Assembly: GCA_049317545.1 (NCBI GenBank)
Contig: JBMOIB010000005.1
Location: 1-64,000 of the forward strand
Length of the DNA stretch: 64,000 nt
Reading direction: 5' to 3'
Source of the DNA: REEB506 sp049317545
Lineage (GTDB): Bacteria; Pseudomonadota; Alphaproteobacteria; Caulobacterales; Aquidulcibacteraceae
A program made the translations under genes and the position numbers. A model generated the notes under the pieces. The model searched no databases and was not told where the DNA came from. It was given only the letters and a program-made list of their open reading frames with translations. The stretch's first letter is position 1. Each line of letters starts with the position of its first letter. Shown here piece after piece: positions 27,251 through 37,498 of the stretch.

Positions 27251-28789
27251 ATGCAGCTCGCCATGTGGACCTATGAAGGACCGCCGCACGTGGGCGCGAT
27301 GCGCGTCGCGACCGGCATGCGCGGCCTCCACTACGTGCTGCATGCACCGCAGGGCGACACCTACGCCGACCTTCTCTTCACGATGATCGAACGGCGCAAT
27401 GCGCGCCCGCCGGTGACCTACACGACCTTCCAGGCCCGCGACCTCGGCTCCGACACGGCCGAGCTCTTCAAGACGGCGGCGCGCGAGGCCTATGAGCGGT
27501 TCCAGCCGGAAGCGATGATCGTCGGATCTTCGTGCACGGCCGAGCTTATTCAGGACGATCCCGGCGGTCTGGCGCGCGCGCTCGCGCTGCCAGTTCCGGT
27601 CATCCCGCTCGATCTGCCTTCGTATCAGAAGAAGGAATCCTGGGGCGCGTCGGAAACCTTCCTCGCGCTCGCCAAAGCCCTCGCCGACCCCACCGCTGCG
27701 CCGCCGCCGCGCGAAGGCCGGCGCTTGACCTGCAACATCCTCGGCCCGACCGCTCTCGGCTTCCGCTGCCGCGACGACGTTACGGAGATCACGCGGCTTT
27801 TGTCCGACCTCGGCGTCGACGTCGCGCTCGTGGCCCCGCTCGGCGCTTCGCCCAGCGACCTTTCCCGGCTCGGCTGCGCCGATTTCAACGTGGTCCTCTA
27901 TCCAGAAACCGGCGAGGCCACGGCCCGCTGGCTCGAGAAGACGTTTAAGCAACCCTCCATCCGGGTCGTTCCGATCGGCTATGGCGCGACGTGCGACTTC
28001 GTCCGCGCCGTCGCTGCGCTGACAGGCGTGGACGCCGACGCCTACATCGAAAGCGCCCAGGCGCGGCTCCCCTGGTGGTCGCGCTCGGTCGATTCGACGT
28101 ACCTCACCGGCAAGCGCGTCTTCGTCTACGGCGACGCCACGCACGCCATCGCCGCTGCGCGCGTTGCGGTGGACGAGCTCGGCTTCGAGCTCGTCGGTCT
28201 CGGCTGCTACAATCGTGAATTCGCGCGCGAGACCCGCGCCGCAGCCGAGAAGTATGGCCTGACGGCGCTCATCACCGACGATCACCTCGAAGTCGAAGCC
28301 GCGATCGCCGAACTGCAGCCGGAACTCGTCCTCGGCACGCAGATGGAACGCCACATCGCCAAGCGCCTGCGCATTCCGTGCGCGGTGATCTCGAGCCCGG
28401 TGCACGTGCAGGATTTCCCGGCGCGCTATTCGCCGGTGATGGGTTTCGAGGGCTCGAACGTCCTGTTCGACACGTTCGTCCATCCCCTCGTCATGGGCCT
28501 GGAAGAGCACCTGCTCGCCATGTTCCGCGAGGACTTCGAATTTCATGATGCGGCGGGCGCCTCCCATCTCGCCGCCCTTGCGCCGGCGGCCGCGCCCGCG
28601 CCGGAGCCCGTCGCCGCCGCGGCGTCTGCAATTGTCTGGACCGGCCCCGCCGAAAAGGAACTCGCGAAAATTCCGTTCTTCGTGCGCGGAAAAGCACGCC
28701 GGAACACTGAGAAATTCGCCGCCGAGCGGGGCCTTGCCGCCATCGACGTAGAGACCCTGTACGATGCAAAATCCCACTTCGCGCGCTGA
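27251..28789 (+). CDS. bchB: Dark-operative protochlorophyllide reductase, subunit B
   Basis: 512 residues, NifK-like. Begins MQLAMWTYEGPPHVGAMRVA as in the family, with SSCTAELIQDDPGG (cluster Cys) near residue 95 and MGFEGSNVLFDTFVHPLVMG later; a C-terminal PCP-reductase helical domain (KELAKIPFFVRGKARRNTE) completes it. Forms the catalytic heterotetramer with BchN. Starts 3 bp after bchN and overlaps bchH by 26 bp. Confidence 0.97.
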   Translation: MQLAMWTYEGPPHVGAMRVATGMRGLHYVLHAPQGDTYADLLFTMIERRNARPPVTYTTFQARDLGSDTAELFKTAAREAYERFQPEAMIVGSSCTAELIQDDPGGLARALALPVPVIPLDLPSYQKKESWGASETFLALAKALADPTAAPPPREGRRLTCNILGPTALGFRCRDDVTEITRLLSDLGVDVALVAPLGASPSDLSRLGCADFNVVLYPETGEATARWLEKTFKQPSIRVVPIGYGATCDFVRAVAALTGVDADAYIESAQARLPWWSRSVDSTYLTGKRVFVYGDATHAIAAARVAVDELGFELVGLGCYNREFARETRAAAEKYGLTALITDDHLEVEAAIAELQPELVLGTQMERHIAKRLRIPCAVISSPVHVQDFPARYSPVMGFEGSNVLFDTFVHPLVMGLEEHLLAMFREDFEFHDAAGASHLAALAPAAAPAPEPVAAAASAIVWTGPAEKELAKIPFFVRGKARRNTEKFAAERGLAAIDVETLYDAKSHFAR

Positions 28790-31700
28790 GACGACGCCCG
28801 GCGGCGCGGATCCGGCGCCGCGCGTCAGGGTCGTGCTGGTCACGCTAGACAATCACCTGAGCGAGGCGCTGCGTCGCGCCGAGCGCACCCTGCGCAAGGA
28901 CATTCCGGGGCTGTCGATCGCCGTGCACGCGGCGGCGGACTGGGCGGAAGACAAATCTGCGCTGGCTCGGTGTCTCGCCGACATCGGCGAAGGCGACATC
29001 ATCATCGCCACGATGCTTTTCGTGGAAGATCACATCCGCGCGGTTCTGCCCGCGCTGCAGGCGCGCCGCGAAACCTGCGATGCGATGATCTGCGCCATGA
29101 GCGCGGCCGAGGTCGTGCGCCTGACCAAGCTCGGGCCATTCCGGATGGACGGGGGCGACAAGGGCCCGCTCGCGCTTCTCAAGAAGCTCCGCGGCAAGCC
29201 TGGTCCAGGCGGCAGCTCGGGCGCCGGCCAGATGGCGATGCTGCGCCGCCTGCCGCAGATCCTGCGCTTCATTCCGGGCAAGGCCCAAGACGTCCGCATC
29301 TACTTCCTGACGATGCAATACTGGCTCGCCGGATCGGAAGACAATGCCGTCCAGATGATCCGGACGCTGATCGATCGCTACGCTGACGGCGCCCGCCGCG
29401 CCTTGCGCGGCGCGGTGCCCGCCAAGCCGCCGATCGCCTATCCGGAATGCGGACTTTACCATCCGCGCGCACCGGGACGGATCGTCGAACGCGCCGCCGA
29501 TGTGCCGGCGCCCGCAAATGCGCTCGGGACGGTCGGCCTGCTTGTGCTGCGGTCCTACGTGCTCGCGGGCGATACGGCGCACTATGACGGCGTGATCGAT
29601 GCGCTCGAAGCGCGCGGCCTGCGGGTCCTGCCGGCGTTTTCGAGCGGCCTCGACGCCCGGCCGGCGATCGACGCCTTCTTCCGCGCGAACGGCGCGCGGA
29701 CAATCGACGCGATGGTCTCGCTGACCGGCTTTTCCCTGGTCGGCGGCCCCGCCTACAACGATTCCAGCGCCGCAGCCGTCGCTCTGCGCGACCTCGACGT
29801 GCCCTATCTCGCGGCCCATCCGCTCGAATTCCAGACGCTCCAGCGCTGGTCCAGCGCGGAGCTTGGCCTGACGCCGCTCGAAGCGACGATGATGGTCGCT
29901 TTGCCCGAATTGGACGGCGCCACGGGGCCGATCACCTTCGGCGGACGCTCGGAACGCGGCGTCGCCTGCACCGGCTGCGCGCGCGGCTGCACACATGATG
30001 ACGACGGTGGCCCGCGCGCGATGCGCGCCTGCTCCGAGCGCGCAGAAATGCTGGCGGCGCGCACCGCGAAGCTGATCGCGCTGCGCAAGACCGCGGCCGC
30101 CGAGCGCCGGCTTGCGATCGTGCTGTTCAACTTCCCGCCGAACTCCGGCGCCGTCGGGTCGGCCGCCTTCCTTTCAGTCTTTGAGTCGCTTCACGCGACG
30201 CTCACCGCGCTCGCCCGCGCCGGCTACGACGTGGAGATTCCCGCCGACGTCGATGCGCTCCGCACCCGGATCCTGGAAGGCAACGCCGCCCAGTTCGGCG
30301 CCGACGCCAATGTCCTCGTGCGCATTCCGTCCGCCGATCTCGTGCGCCGCGAGCCGCGACTTGCCGAGATCGAGTCCCAATGGGGTCCGGCGCCTGGCCG
30401 CAGCCAGGCCGATTCCCACGGCGTGAACCTCTTCGGCGCGCAGTTCGGCTCAGTGTTTGTCGGCGTGCAACCGCCGATCGGCATCGAGGGCGATCCTATG
30501 CGGCTCTTGTTCGCCGGCGGCTTTGCCCCCACCCACGCCTTTTCGGCCTTCTATCGCCACATCCGCGAAGACTTCCGCGCCCACGCCATCGTGCACTTCG
30601 GCACGCACGGCGCGCTGGAGTTCATGCCGGGCAAGCAGGTCGGTCTCTCAGCGAAATGCTGGCCCGACTACCTCATCGGCGACGCGCCAAACTTCTACCT
30701 CTACGCGTCCAACAATCCGTCCGAAGGCGCGCTGGCGAAGCGTCGCTCCGCTGCAACCCTGGTCAGCTACATGACGCCGGCGATCGTGCAGGCTGGACTG
30801 TCGCAGGGCCTCGCTGATCTCAAGGCCGGCGTCGCGCGCTGGCGCAGCGCCGCGCCCGGCGAAGCGCGCGACGACGCGACCGCCTTCATCGTCGAACGCG
30901 CGACGGCGCTCGACATCGCCTTTGATCCTGAGGACGGCTTGACCGCGATCGATGCGCTCAGCGCCCGTCTCGCCGAGATCGAAGCGACGCTCATTCCCGA
31001 GGGCCTGCACGTGCTTGGGGCGCCGATGCCCGACGCACAGCGCGCCGAATATCTGCGCGCCATGGCCGACGCGGCCGGCATCGCACCGGCGCAGGCCGCA
31101 ATTGACCTCCTCGTCCGCGGCGCCAACGCGCGGGATGCGGCGGCTGCAAGCGGGCTCGCGCTCTCCCCTGAACTCGCCAAGACATTTGAAGGCTTGGCCA
31201 TCGCTGCGGCCGAACTCGCAGACAATCACGAGATCGAGGCGCTTCTTTCGGCGCTCGACGGCGGCTTCATCCCGCCGGCCCCCGGCGGCGACGCGCTGCG
31301 CTCGCCCGGAGTCTTGCCGACCGGGCGCAACATCCACGGCTTCGATCCGTTCCGCATCCCAAGCGCGATCGCGACGCATGACGGCGCGCGCCAAGCCGAA
31401 CGTCTGCTCGCGCGTCACGCCGCCGATGGCCTCAAGACGCCAGAGGGCGTCGCAATGGTCCTTTGGGGCACGGATAACCTTAAGACCGAAGGCGCGCCGA
31501 TCGCCCAGGCGCTCGCGCTCATGGGCGCCCGCCCGAAGATCGATTCCTACGGGCGTCTGTGCGGCGCCGAACTGATCCCACTCGAGCAGTTGAACCGCCC
31601 GCGCATCGACGTGGTGGCGACGCTGTCAGGCGTGTTCCGCGATCTCCTGCCGCTGCAGATTCGCATGCTCGCCGAAGCCGCATGGCTCGCCGCCGGCGCC

Positions 31701-32513
31701 GACGAGCCGCTTGAGCTGAATTTCATCCGCAAGCACACGCTGGCCCACCAGGCGAAGCTCGGCTGCGATTTCGACACCGCCGCGCTGCGCGTGTTCTCAA
31801 ACGCTGAGGGCGCGTATGGCGCCAACGTCAACCAGCTGATCGATTCCGGATCGTGGGGCGAAGAGGATGAGCTCGCCGACGCGTTCGAAACGCGCAAGGG
31901 CTTCGCCTACGGACGTTCGGGCCGACCAGTGCATGCCGCCGCAATCCTCGCCGCCGCACTCGGCGCCGTAGAGGTCACCTACCAGAACCTCGACTCGGTC
32001 GAACTCGGCGTCACCTCGCTTGACCAATATGTCGACACACTTGGCGGCGTCAGCCGCGCGGTGCGTCGCGCCAGCGGCCGCGACGCCTCGATCTACATCG
32101 GCGACCAGACGAGCGGGGCTGGGGCCGTGCGCACGCTCGCCGAACAGGTCACGCTCGAAACCCGCACCCGGATGCTCAATCCGCGCTGGTACGAAGGCCT
32201 CCTCGCGCACGGCTTCGAGGGCGTTCGCCAAATCGAAGCGCATGTGACGACAACGATGGGCTGGTCGGCGACGACCGGGCAGGTCGAGCCGTGGATCTAT
32301 CAGCGCATCACCGAGACCTACGTGCTCGATCCGGAGATGCGCAAACGACTCGCCGATCTCAATCCGAAGGCCTCGGCGCGCGTCGCCAACCGCCTGCTCG
32401 AAGCCAGCGAACGCCGCTATTGGGCGCCCGATCCTGAAACCCTGAAGACGCTGCGCGATGCGGCCGACGACCTCGAGGACCGTCTCGAGGGCGTCGCGTC
32501 GGCGGCAGCATGA
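28764..32513 (+). CDS. bchH: Magnesium chelatase, large subunit H
   Basis: 1249 residues, CobN/BchH family. LIGDAPNFYLYASNNPSEG, HFGTHGALEFMPGKQVGLS and the C-terminal YEGLLAHGFEGVRQIEAHVTTTMGWSA (in parts) are the conserved porphyrin-binding segments. It binds protoporphyrin IX and receives Mg2+ driven by BchI and BchD, encoded at 60.0-62.8 kb. First 26 bp overlap the end of bchB, indicating translational coupling. Confidence 0.97.
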   Translation: MQNPTSRAETTPGGADPAPRVRVVLVTLDNHLSEALRRAERTLRKDIPGLSIAVHAAADWAEDKSALARCLADIGEGDIIIATMLFVEDHIRAVLPALQARRETCDAMICAMSAAEVVRLTKLGPFRMDGGDKGPLALLKKLRGKPGPGGSSGAGQMAMLRRLPQILRFIPGKAQDVRIYFLTMQYWLAGSEDNAVQMIRTLIDRYADGARRALRGAVPAKPPIAYPECGLYHPRAPGRIVERAADVPAPANALGTVGLLVLRSYVLAGDTAHYDGVIDALEARGLRVLPAFSSGLDARPAIDAFFRANGARTIDAMVSLTGFSLVGGPAYNDSSAAAVALRDLDVPYLAAHPLEFQTLQRWSSAELGLTPLEATMMVALPELDGATGPITFGGRSERGVACTGCARGCTHDDDGGPRAMRACSERAEMLAARTAKLIALRKTAAAERRLAIVLFNFPPNSGAVGSAAFLSVFESLHATLTALARAGYDVEIPADVDALRTRILEGNAAQFGADANVLVRIPSADLVRREPRLAEIESQWGPAPGRSQADSHGVNLFGAQFGSVFVGVQPPIGIEGDPMRLLFAGGFAPTHAFSAFYRHIREDFRAHAIVHFGTHGALEFMPGKQVGLSAKCWPDYLIGDAPNFYLYASNNPSEGALAKRRSAATLVSYMTPAIVQAGLSQGLADLKAGVARWRSAAPGEARDDATAFIVERATALDIAFDPEDGLTAIDALSARLAEIEATLIPEGLHVLGAPMPDAQRAEYLRAMADAAGIAPAQAAIDLLVRGANARDAAAASGLALSPELAKTFEGLAIAAAELADNHEIEALLSALDGGFIPPAPGGDALRSPGVLPTGRNIHGFDPFRIPSAIATHDGARQAERLLARHAADGLKTPEGVAMVLWGTDNLKTEGAPIAQALALMGARPKIDSYGRLCGAELIPLEQLNRPRIDVVATLSGVFRDLLPLQIRMLAEAAWLAAGADEPLELNFIRKHTLAHQAKLGCDFDTAALRVFSNAEGAYGANVNQLIDSGSWGEEDELADAFETRKGFAYGRSGRPVHAAAILAAALGAVEVTYQNLDSVELGVTSLDQYVDTLGGVSRAVRRASGRDASIYIGDQTSGAGAVRTLAEQVTLETRTRMLNPRWYEGLLAHGFEGVRQIEAHVTTTMGWSATTGQVEPWIYQRITETYVLDPEMRKRLADLNPKASARVANRLLEASERRYWAPDPETLKTLRDAADDLEDRLEGVASAAA

Positions 32514-32526
32514 GGACGATAACCGC

Positions 32527-33426
32527 ATGACGATGCTCGACCTCCCCCGCGCTCTGCCCCGCCGCCCCGACGGCGAAGGCTCCGTGCAAGTGCATCTCGA
32601 TCCACGCCTGAAGATCGAAACCGCGAAGGTTTTCGCGATCTACGGAAAGGGCGGCATCGGCAAAAGCACGACGTCGTCGAACCTGTCGGCGGCGTTCTCC
32701 AAGCTCGGCAAGCGCGTGCTTCAGATCGGCTGCGATCCCAAGCACGATTCAACCTTCACGCTGACCAAGCGCCTCGTGCCGACCGTGATCGACGTGCTCG
32801 AGCAGGTGAACTTCCACACCGAAGAGCTGCGTCCGGAAGATTACGTCTACGAGGGCTATAACGGCGTCATGTGCGTCGAGGCCGGCGGCCCCCCGGCCGG
32901 GACGGGCTGCGGCGGCTATGTCGTCGGCCAGACGGTGAAGCTCCTGAAGGAACACCACCTTCTCGAAGACACCGACGTGGTGATCTTCGACGTTCTCGGC
33001 GACGTCGTGTGCGGCGGCTTCGCCGCGCCCCTGCAGCACGCCGAACGCGCCCTGATCGTCACCGCCAATGATTTCGACTCGATCTTCGCGATGAACCGCA
33101 TCGTTGCGGCGATCCGCGCCAAATCGAAAAACTATGACGTCCGCCTCGGCGGCGTGATCGCTAACCGCAGCGACGGCACCGACGAGATCGACCGCTTCAA
33201 CGCCGCGATCGGGCTTGAGCGCGTCGCGCACTTCCCCTCGCTCGATGTGATCCGCCGCTCGCGCCTGAAGAAGTCGACGCTGTTCGAAATGGAGCCCTCG
33301 CCGGAGCTGGAGAAGGTCCAGAACGAGTATCTCCGCCTCGCCGCGGCGCTGTGGGCCGGCGGCAAGCAATATGACGCCGTCCCCATGAAGGACCGCGAGA
33401 TCTTCGATTTCCTCGGTTTTGATTGA
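32527..33426 (+). CDS. bchL: Dark-operative protochlorophyllide reductase, iron protein L
   Basis: About 299 residues, NifH-like. Walker A YGKGGIGKSTTSSNLS near residue 40, cluster cysteines in EAGGPPAGTGCGGYV and FDVLGDVVCGGFAAPL. The homodimer passes electrons to BchNB with ATP hydrolysis. The ATG at 32527 has a GAGGA site; two codons later there is a second ATG. 13 bp after bchH. Confidence 0.97.
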   Translation: MTMLDLPRALPRRPDGEGSVQVHLDPRLKIETAKVFAIYGKGGIGKSTTSSNLSAAFSKLGKRVLQIGCDPKHDSTFTLTKRLVPTVIDVLEQVNFHTEELRPEDYVYEGYNGVMCVEAGGPPAGTGCGGYVVGQTVKLLKEHHLLEDTDVVIFDVLGDVVCGGFAAPLQHAERALIVTANDFDSIFAMNRIVAAIRAKSKNYDVRLGGVIANRSDGTDEIDRFNAAIGLERVAHFPSLDVIRRSRLKKSTLFEMEPSPELEKVQNEYLRLAAALWAGGKQYDAVPMKDREIFDFLGFD

Positions 33427-33437
33427 GGCCAAGCCCC

Positions 33438-34136
33438 ATGCCCACAGCCACCTTCGACACCTACCGCGGCCGCCTCGAGACCTATTTCGACCGCACGGCG
33501 AAAGACGCGTGGGAGCAACTCACCTCCGACGCGCCGGTGAGCAAGATCCGCGAAACCGTGCGCGCCGGGCGCGACCGGATGCGCGCGCACCTGTTGTCAT
33601 GGCTCCCTGAAGACCTCGCCGGCGCCCGCATCCTCGACGCCGGTTGCGGCACAGGAGCGCTTGCTGTGGAGGCCGCACGACGCGGCGCGCACGTCGTCGC
33701 CGTCGACGTCTCAGCTTCCCTGATCGAGATCGCCAAGGCGCGCGCGCCGGCGTTCGCCGGCCCGGGCGCTATCGACTTCCGCGTCGGCGACATGCTCGAT
33801 CCGGCGCATGGGCGCTTCGATTACGCCGTCGCGATGGACAGCCTCATTCACTACCCCGCCACCGAGGTCGTCACCGCGCTATCGCGCATTGCAGACCGCA
33901 CCACGCGCTCGATCGCTTTCACGTTCGCGCCGCGCACACCGGCGCTCAGCCTGATGCACGCCGTCGGGCTCGTGTTTCCGCGCAGCGATCGCGCGCCCGC
34001 GATCGTGCCAATTGGCGATAAGGCCTTGCGCGATCGGCTTTCGGCGGAATTGCGCCAGTGGCGCATCGGCCCCACGGAACGCATCTCGAGCGGCTTCTAC
34101 ACATCGCAGGCGCAGCTTCTGGAGGGTCCATCGTGA
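33438..34136 (+). CDS. bchM: Mg-protoporphyrin IX O-methyltransferase
   Basis: 232 residues, class I SAM methyltransferase. YFDRTAKDAWEQLTSDAPVSKIR is the BchM N-terminal signature (in parts), motif I is RILDAGCGTGALAVEAARRG, and FDYAVAMDSLIHYP follows. It methylates the ring-C propionate of Mg-protoporphyrin so that AcsF can close ring E. Stop overlaps the GTG of lhaA. Confidence 0.96.
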   Translation: MPTATFDTYRGRLETYFDRTAKDAWEQLTSDAPVSKIRETVRAGRDRMRAHLLSWLPEDLAGARILDAGCGTGALAVEAARRGAHVVAVDVSASLIEIAKARAPAFAGPGAIDFRVGDMLDPAHGRFDYAVAMDSLIHYPATEVVTALSRIADRTTRSIAFTFAPRTPALSLMHAVGLVFPRSDRAPAIVPIGDKALRDRLSAELRQWRIGPTERISSGFYTSQAQLLEGPS

Positions 34137-35551
34137 CCCTGTTTCCGACCGTGCGCATGGCGTCGCGGCTCGCGGGGCTTCTGCCCTTCGCTGATGCCGC
34201 CAGCCCGTCCTTGCCGATGTCGCGGTTGCTCCGGCTGTCGTGCTTCCAGCTGTCAGTTGGCATGGCGTCAGTTCTGCTGACGGGCACGCTCAATCGCGTG
34301 CTCATCGTGGAGCTTGGCGTGCAATCGGCGCTCGTCGCCTTGATGGTCGCGCTGCCCCTGCTGTTTGCGCCGTTCCGCGCGCTGATCGGCTTCAAATCCG
34401 ACACGCACCGCTCGTTCCTTGGCTGGCGCCGCGGCCCCTACATCTGGTTCGGCTCCCTGCTGCAGTTCGGCGGATTGTCGTTCATGCCGTTTGCGCTGCT
34501 CGTGATGTCCGGACACGGCCATGCGCCGGCGATCGTCGGCCAGATCGCCGCAGCATTCGCATTCCTGATGGTCGGCGCGGGGATCCATACGACGCAAACC
34601 GCGGGCCTCGCGCTGGCGACCGATCTGGCGACGGAAGAGACCCGCCCGCGCGTGGTGGCTTTGCTCTATGTCATGCTGCTTGTCGGGATGCTCGTCAGCG
34701 CCCTGCTGATCGGCGGGCTTTTGGCTGACTTTTCGCCGTTGCGATTGATCCAAGTTGTACAAGGCGCGGCGGCGCTGACGTTGGTGCTGAACGTTGTTGC
34801 ACTTTGGCGCCAGGAAGCCCGCGACACCGCCCTCACCGCCCACGATCGCGTGCACCCAACCTTCGAAGACAGCTGGGCCGCCTTCGCGAAAACGCCCGGA
34901 GCCATCCGCCTCCTCGTCGCGGTCGGCCTGGGATCGGCCGCGTTCAGCATGCAAGACGTTCTCCTTGAGCCCTACGGCGGTCAAATCCTCAAGCTCGGCG
35001 TCAGCGCCACGACGACGCTGACCTCGCTCTGGGCGTGCGGCGCGCTCGCGGGATTTGCGCTTGCAGGGTTTTGGCTCAGCCGCGGCATGGACCCGCATCG
35101 GCTGGCGGCGATCGGCGGGCTCGCTGGTCTGCCGGCTTTCGCGCTCGTCATTCTCGCCGCGCCTTTGCAGGCGACGATGCTTTTTCAATGCGGCGCGGGG
35201 ATGATCGGTTTCGGCGGCGGCCTGTTCGCCGTCGGCACCATGACCGCAGCCATGTCGTTGTCCTCTGTCGGAGGCTCCGGCTTGGCGCTCGGCGCTTGGG
35301 GGGCCGTCCAGGCGACGGGCGCCGGCCTCGCCATTCTCATCGGCGGCCTGATGAGGGACTTCGTTTCGAAGTGGGCCGCATCCGGACAATTGGGCGAGGC
35401 CCTGCAGGGCCCCGCGACCGGATATGCCGTGGTGTACCTCACCGAGATCGTCTTGATCTTCTGCACCCTCGCCGCGATCGGGCCCCTGGCCCGACATGCA
35501 TCCGCTCAAGAGCCTTCCAAGTTCGGGCTCGCCGAATTTCCAACAACATAA
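34133..35551 (+). CDS. lhaA: LhaA, LH1 assembly factor of the PucC family
   Basis: 472 residues, BCH2/PucC major-facilitator family with about twelve hydrophobic helices. LLRLSCFQLSVGMASVLLTGTLNRVLIVELGV (in parts), LVALPLLFAPFRALIGFKSD and GWRRGPYIWFG are the family's signature loops. LhaA is needed for LH1 assembly and may feed BChl to new antenna. The GTG start at 34133 has GGAGGG seven bases upstream and overlaps the bchM stop. It is intact, unlike the relative at 20.3-21.6 kb. Confidence 0.95.
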   Translation: MTLFPTVRMASRLAGLLPFADAASPSLPMSRLLRLSCFQLSVGMASVLLTGTLNRVLIVELGVQSALVALMVALPLLFAPFRALIGFKSDTHRSFLGWRRGPYIWFGSLLQFGGLSFMPFALLVMSGHGHAPAIVGQIAAAFAFLMVGAGIHTTQTAGLALATDLATEETRPRVVALLYVMLLVGMLVSALLIGGLLADFSPLRLIQVVQGAAALTLVLNVVALWRQEARDTALTAHDRVHPTFEDSWAAFAKTPGAIRLLVAVGLGSAAFSMQDVLLEPYGGQILKLGVSATTTLTSLWACGALAGFALAGFWLSRGMDPHRLAAIGGLAGLPAFALVILAAPLQATMLFQCGAGMIGFGGGLFAVGTMTAAMSLSSVGGSGLALGAWGAVQATGAGLAILIGGLMRDFVSKWAASGQLGEALQGPATGYAVVYLTEIVLIFCTLAAIGPLARHASAQEPSKFGLAEFPTT

Positions 35552-35572
35552 AGCGACAGCCGGAGGTCGATC

Positions 35573-36355
35573 ATGAACCAGACATACATCCTATCCAACG
35601 TCGATGTGACCGAACTGGCGATGTACCTGTTCGTGATCTTCTTCTTTGGACTCATCCTCTATTTGCGGCGCGAAGATCGTCGCGAGGGCTACCCGCTCGA
35701 GGAAGATACGACCGGCCGTCTGGAGAAGGTCGAAGGGCTTCTGTGGGTCGCCGAGCCGAAAGTGTTCCGCCTTCCCAATGGTCGCGGGCAAAAAGTCGTT
35801 CCGAACATGGAACGCGATCTCCCGGTCACCAAGGCGAAGCGCATGGCGGTGTGGCCTGGTGCACCGATCAGTCCAGTGGGCGATCCGCTCTCGGCGGGCG
35901 TAGGCCCCGGCGCATTCGCAGAGCGCTCGCGCTCCCCCGACATGACGGAACATGGGACGCCGCGGATCGCTCCGTTGCGGGTCGCCAAGGACTTCGCGAT
36001 CGCCAGCAATGATCCCAATCCGGTCGGGATGCAGGTCTTTGGCGTGGACGACAAACTCGCCGGCGCCGTCGTCGACGTCTGGGTTGATCGCGGCGAACAC
36101 ATGATCCGCTATCTCGAAGTCGAGACGACCGCCGCCCTCGGCGCGAAGCGCGTGATCGTGCCCATGCCGATGCTCGTGGTGAACCGGGGCAAGCGCACCA
36201 TCCGCGTCGACGCCGTAACGGCCGCGCAGCTCGCCGCGGCGCCGACCGTCGCCACCGCCGATCAGATCAGCCTCTACGAGGAAGATCGCATCAGCGCCTA
36301 TTTCGGCGCCGGCTATCTCTACGCCATGCCGACGCGCACGGAGGCCCAGCTGTGA
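35573..36355 (+). CDS. puhA: Photosynthetic reaction centre subunit H
   Basis: 260 residues. One N-terminal transmembrane helix (LAMYLFVIFFFGLILYLRRED) and a cytoplasmic PRC-barrel domain with EGLLWVAEPKVFRLPNG, APLRVAKDFAIASNDPNPVG and the C-terminal YFGAGYLYA. It caps LM on the cytoplasmic side and guides protons to QB. The ATG follows a CGGAGG site. Confidence 0.97.
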   Translation: MNQTYILSNVDVTELAMYLFVIFFFGLILYLRREDRREGYPLEEDTTGRLEKVEGLLWVAEPKVFRLPNGRGQKVVPNMERDLPVTKAKRMAVWPGAPISPVGDPLSAGVGPGAFAERSRSPDMTEHGTPRIAPLRVAKDFAIASNDPNPVGMQVFGVDDKLAGAVVDVWVDRGEHMIRYLEVETTAALGAKRVIVPMPMLVVNRGKRTIRVDAVTAAQLAAAPTVATADQISLYEEDRISAYFGAGYLYAMPTRTEAQL

Positions 36356-37014
36356 GCGAGTTCGAGAGCGAACCAATCCGCGGTCTCCCGGGTCGATTGC
36401 CGCCCGGCGAACGGATCATCTGGCAAGGCGCGCCGTCGTTTCGCGGCCTCGCCCTGGGCGCCTTCCGCATCCGCGAAGTCGCCGCCTACTTTGCGGTTCT
36501 TGGCGCAGCCAAGGCCTTTGGCGTCGTTGCAGCTGGCGGGCCATGGAGCGACGCGGCCCTCGAGTTCGTCGGCATGGCGGCGCCGGCCAGTCTGGCGATC
36601 GGTCTTCTCGCCGGGCTCTCGCTGCTTTGCCAGCGCACGACCGTCTATACGATCACCAATCGTCGACTGGTGCTGCGCTTCGGCATGGCGCTGACCAAGG
36701 CCGTGAATTTGCCTTTCACCGTCGTGGAGTCCGCGACGATGAAGGTCGATCGCGCCGGGGTTGGCGATATCGCGCTCGGACTGAAGCCCGACGCGAAGGT
36801 GGGCTATGTGGCGTTGTGGCCGCATGTTCGCCCCTGGAAACTGGCGCGGCCGCAGCCGAGCCTTCGCGGTCTCAGCGATGCAGCTCAAGTGGCGGCAGTG
36901 CTCGCGGCGACGCTCGCCGAGGCCAAGGGCGCAGCCCCGGCGCCGGCCATGACCTCGCCTGACCGCATACCCGTCCAAGCGCCGACGCCGATCGGCGCCA
37001 CGCAACCGGCATGA
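36352..37014 (+). CDS. puhB: PuhB, reaction centre assembly protein
   Basis: 220 residues with a PH-like (bPH2) domain and three hydrophobic segments. LPPGERIIWQGAPSFRGLALGAFRIREVAAYF (in parts) and TVYTITNRRLVLRFGMALTKAVNLPF are typical. Needed for efficient assembly of the reaction centre in Rhodobacter. GTG start at 36352 overlaps the puhA stop. Confidence 0.94.
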   Translation: MSEFESEPIRGLPGRLPPGERIIWQGAPSFRGLALGAFRIREVAAYFAVLGAAKAFGVVAAGGPWSDAALEFVGMAAPASLAIGLLAGLSLLCQRTTVYTITNRRLVLRFGMALTKAVNLPFTVVESATMKVDRAGVGDIALGLKPDAKVGYVALWPHVRPWKLARPQPSLRGLSDAAQVAAVLAATLAEAKGAAPAPAMTSPDRIPVQAPTPIGATQPA

Positions 37015-37024
37015 GGACCTGAAA

Positions 37025-37498
37025 ATGAGCGCGATTGACGTAAGCCCCTTCCCACGCGGCGCGCTGATCGGCGCCGGACTGCTGATTTTCGCTTCGCTGA
37101 GCCTCGTTGCCGGCGTGCGGTTCGGCGTCCTGCCGCAAGACGAGACGATGGCGACGGTTCATGCGAACGCCGTCGCCCGCCAGTCGCGCACCCTCGTCTT
37201 CTCGGACGCAGCGGCCGGCGGCATTGATGTGACTGACGCCCGCAGCGGCGCTGTCGTCGCCCGCATCGCGCCGGGCGAAGGCGGGTTCATTCGCGGCGTT
37301 ATGCGCGGCCTCGCCTATCATCGCTCCTTGAAGGGCGCCCCAGCGGCTGCGCCTTTCGAACTCAGCGTTCTCAGCAACGGCGCGCTCATACTTTTTGATC
37401 CCCAGACGGAACGTCGCATCGACCTGGGCGCATTCGGCGTTACCAATAGAGCTGCGTTCGCCGCGATGCTGGACGCTGGAGCCTCGCCCCAGACATGA
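37025..37498 (+). CDS. puhC: PuhC, photosynthetic complex assembly protein
   Basis: 157 residues: one N-terminal membrane helix (GALIGAGLLIFASLSLVAGV) and a periplasmic domain with GFIRGVMRGLAYHRS and PFELSVLSNGALILFDPQTERRIDL (in parts), as in the PuhC family. Supports growth of the LH1-RC core complex. ATG preceded by GAGGA. Stop overlaps the next gene. Confidence 0.93.
   Translation: MSAIDVSPFPRGALIGAGLLIFASLSLVAGVRFGVLPQDETMATVHANAVARQSRTLVFSDAAAGGIDVTDARSGAVVARIAPGEGGFIRGVMRGLAYHRSLKGAPAAAPFELSVLSNGALILFDPQTERRIDLGAFGVTNRAAFAAMLDAGASPQT

Noticed and set aside
26303..28852. A very long open frame on the minus strand across bchN and bchB
   Set aside because: Arg/Ala/Gly-rich shadow of GC-rich genes with no family features; bchN and bchB on the plus strand are certain.
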